Origin: Bradyrhizobium canariense
GTDB lineage: Bacteria; Pseudomonadota; Alphaproteobacteria; Rhizobiales; Xanthobacteraceae
Direction: 5' to 3'
DNA: 64,000 bases
Assembly: GCF_900105125.1 (NCBI RefSeq)
Contig: NZ_LT629750.1
Coordinates: 6,227,001-6,291,000 of the forward strand
The position numbers and the translations under genes are program-made. Positions 62,205 through 64,000 of this stretch are shown one piece after another (positions within the stretch are counted from its first letter, which is position 1; each line of letters opens with the position of its first letter). The notes beneath the pieces are model-generated. The model was not told the DNA's origin. It searched no databases and saw nothing but the letters and a program-made list of their open reading frames with translations.

Positions 62205-64000
62205 GTGGCGCAGACAGAACACGCTCATGACCACGCGCCTTCGCACGGTCACGAGACATCCCACGATCATGCGAGCGGCGCGCAGGCCAACGCCTGCTGC
62301 GGCGGACATCATGGCCATCAAGATAAAGCCGTCGAAACCGCGGCTGCGATCGATCCGGTCTGCGGCATGAGGGTTGATCCTGCGACCGCAAAGCATCGTT
62401 TTTCGTACAACGGGCAGGATTATTTCTTCTGCGGCGCGCGCTGCCGCGAACGTTTCGAAGCCGATCCGGAAAAATTCTTCACCCCCCGCGAGGCCGAGCC
62501 GGCGGCGCCGGCCGGCACCATCTACACCTGTCCCATGCACCCCGAGGTGCGGCAGGTAGGACCCGGGAGCTGTCCGATCTGCGGCATGGCGCTCGAGCCC
62601 GAACAGGTCTCGCTCGATGATGCGCCCGATCCCGAACTGATCGACATGACCAGGCGATTCTGGATTGCGCTGGCGCTGACCGCTCCGGTGTTTGTGATCG
62701 AGATGGGCAGCCATCTCGGGCTGATGCATCTGGTGCCGCCGCTGTGGTCGAATTGGATCTCGCTGGTGCTGGCAACACCGGTGGTGCTGTGGGCGGGCGC
62801 GCCGTTCTTTGTCCGCGGCTGGCGTTCGCTGGTCACCCGCAATCTCAATATGTTCACGCTGATCGCGATGGGCACCGGCGTGGCCTTTATCTACAGCGTG
62901 GTCGGGACGCTGGCGCCGCAACTGTTTCCGCCCGCCTTCCGCGACATGCATGGCGCGGTCGCGGTGTATTTCGAGGCGGCGGCCGTCATCACGGTTCTGG
63001 TCTTGCTGGGACAGGTGCTGGAATTGCGGGCGCGGGCGCGCACGTCCGGCGCCATCCGCGCGCTGCTCGGGCTTGCGCCCAAAACCGCGCGGCGCATCAC
63101 CGCACATGGCGATGAAGATGTCGCACTCGAGCACATCGTGGTCGGTGACTTGTTGCGGGTCCGTCCCGGCGAGAAGATTCCCGTCGACGGCGTGGTCACC
63201 GAAGGCAGCTCCTTCATCGACGAGTCCATGGTCACGGGCGAGTCGATGCCGGTGTCGAAGGCCGGCGGCGATCATGTGATCGGCGGCACCGTCAACCAGA
63301 GCGGCGGTCTGGTGCTGCGGGCCGACAAGGTCGGCCACGACACCATGCTGGCGCGGATCGTCGACATGGTGGCGCGGGCGCAGCGATCGCGGGCGCCGAT
63401 CCAGCGGCTCGCCGATCAGGTCGCGGGCTGGTTCGTCCCGGCGGTGATTGCGGCGGCGCTGTTGGCATTTGCGGCCTGGATGATGTTCGGGCCGGAGCCA
63501 CGTTTCACGTTCGGTCTGGTCGCGGCCGTCACGGTCCTGATCATCGCCTGTCCCTGCGCGTTGGGGCTGGCGACGCCGATGTCGATCATGGTCGGCGTCG
63601 GCCGCGGTGCGCATGCGGGAATCCTGATCCGTGACGCGCAGGCGCTGGAGCAGTTTGAGCGCATCGACACGCTGGTGATCGACAAGACCGGCACCTTGAC
63701 GGAAGGCAGACCGAAAGTGGTCCGGATCATCGCGGCCGAAGGTTTCGCGGAAAACGACGTGCTGCGGCTGGCGGCCAGTGTCGAGCGCGGCAGCGAACAT
63801 CCGCTGGCGCTGGCGATCCTCAACGCCGCGAAGGAACGTCATCTAAGCCTGAGCGAAGCCGGCGATTTCACCTCGCCATCCGGCAAGGGCGCTACCGGGA
63901 TTGTTGGCGACAAGGCCGTGGCGCTCGGCAACGCGATGCTGATGGGCGAGCTGAAGATCGCAACGCAAGCGCTCGACGGCGCCGCCGAGGCCGCGCGGCA
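62205..64000 (+). CDS. copA: Copper-translocating P1B-type ATPase (3' end outside window)
   Basis: About 598 residues are visible from a GTG with a GGAGAG ribosome site. A His-rich start ([28 protein letters not shown]) is followed by a YHS-like domain ([20 protein letters not shown]), a heavy-metal-binding motif ([20 protein letters not shown], then GMALEPE), membrane helices, the actuator loop with TGES, the CPC motif [12 protein letters not shown] and the phosphorylation site DKTGTLTEG. No classical HMA domain is seen. It should export Cu(I) or Ag(I) from the cytosol. Control by CsoR is inferred. Confidence 0.94.
   Translation, partial: MAQTEHAHDHAPSHGHETSHDHASGAQANACCGGHHGHQDKAVETAAAIDPVCGMRVDPATAKHRFSYNGQDYFFCGARCRERFEADPEKFFTPREAEPAAPAGTIYTCPMHPEVRQVGPGSCPICGMALEPEQVSLDDAPDPELIDMTRRFWIALALTAPVFVIEMGSHLGLMHLVPPLWSNWISLVLATPVVLWAGAPFFVRGWRSLVTRNLNMFTLIAMGTGVAFIYSVVGTLAPQLFPPAFRDMHGAVAVYFEAAAVITVLVLLGQVLELRARARTSGAIRALLGLAPKTARRITAHGDEDVALEHIVVGDLLRVRPGEKIPVDGVVTEGSSFIDESMVTGESMPVSKAGGDHVIGGTVNQSGGLVLRADKVGHDTMLARIVDMVARAQRSRAPIQRLADQVAGWFVPAVIAAALLAFAAWMMFGPEPRFTFGLVAAVTVLIIACPCALGLATPMSIMVGVGRGAHAGILIRDAQALEQFERIDTLVIDKTGTLTEGRPKVVRIIAAEGFAENDVLRLAASVERGSEHPLALAILNAAKERHLSLSEAGDFTSPSGKGATGIVGDKAVALGNAMLMGELKIATQALDGAAEAAR

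Noticed and set aside
61875..63842. 655-codon minus-strand open frame reading through csoR
   Set aside because: Only the last 94 codons, the CsoR protein, are real; the rest is antisense to the copper ATPase.

Overview
This window is high-GC alphaproteobacterial chromosome, most likely Bradyrhizobium or a close Nitrobacteraceae relative. The evidence is the three-subunit proton-translocating transhydrogenase behind a 50-residue aa3-oxidase subunit IV, tandem phasins, a PdhS-like histidine kinase, a tRNA-His with no encoded G-1 and with A73, many palindromic intergenic repeats, and several very short rhizobial protein families. No rRNA, CRISPR array or phage structural gene is visible. One insertion sequence is present.

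Layout. 1-3.5 kb: a sigma-54 response regulator cut by the window edge, and an M3 oligopeptidase with its terminator. 3.56-5.1 kb: an IS427-type element of the IS5 family next to an AbrB/Doc toxin-antitoxin pair. 5.2-11.9 kb: oxidase subunit IV, pntAA-pntAB-pntB, an alpha/beta hydrolase, a Ca2+/H+ antiporter, a cupin and a Pro/Ala-rich membrane-anchored protein. 12-14.1 kb: rpsU and purEK on the minus strand. 14.3-22.6 kb: signalling genes (a diguanylate cyclase, a GAF histidine kinase divergent from a single-domain response regulator, two YdcH-like proteins, an LhgO-like oxidase and a PAS3-GGDEF-EAL protein). 22.9-30.7 kb: glpD, then a Pot-type ABC module without a binding protein, converging on a sugar-type ABC module without an ATPase. 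30.9-38.3 kb: an AsmA protein, a 3-oxoacid CoA-transferase pair, and a GntR/aldehyde dehydrogenase/MFS operon. 38.4-44.8 kb: an alpha/beta hydrolase homologue lacking the serine nucleophile, then a copper-type efflux locus (Met/Cys-rich secreted protein, FixH/YtkA-like protein, CusB, CusA). 44.9-49.9 kb: a stand-alone cyclic-nucleotide-binding protein overlapping a convergent metallophosphoesterase, then the large PdhS-like kinase. 50.2-51.65 kb: two phasins and tRNA-His.

51.65-55.7 kb is accessory in character: a SLATT-like two-TM protein, small zinc-ribbon paralogues that share a conserved leader, short rhizobial proteins, and a fluoride riboswitch in front of a small membrane protein and crcB. 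56.2-61.1 kb holds ilvD, a small secreted Cys protein, a branched-chain amino-acid-type binding protein whose Shine-Dalgarno lies in a perfect hairpin, and an orphan ParA-like ATPase. 61.2-64 kb holds two related single-TM peptides and a divergent csoR / copper P-type ATPase pair around a palindromic operator; the ATPase runs off the window.

The main second-look items are the fluoride riboswitch with its competing hairpin and unknown co-regulated membrane protein, the Ser-to-Gly hydrolase, the duplicated zinc-ribbon genes with near-identical leaders, the hairpin over the binding-protein ribosome site, and the altered ATP-lid region of the PdhS-like kinase. All family assignments come from reading motifs, not from database searches.
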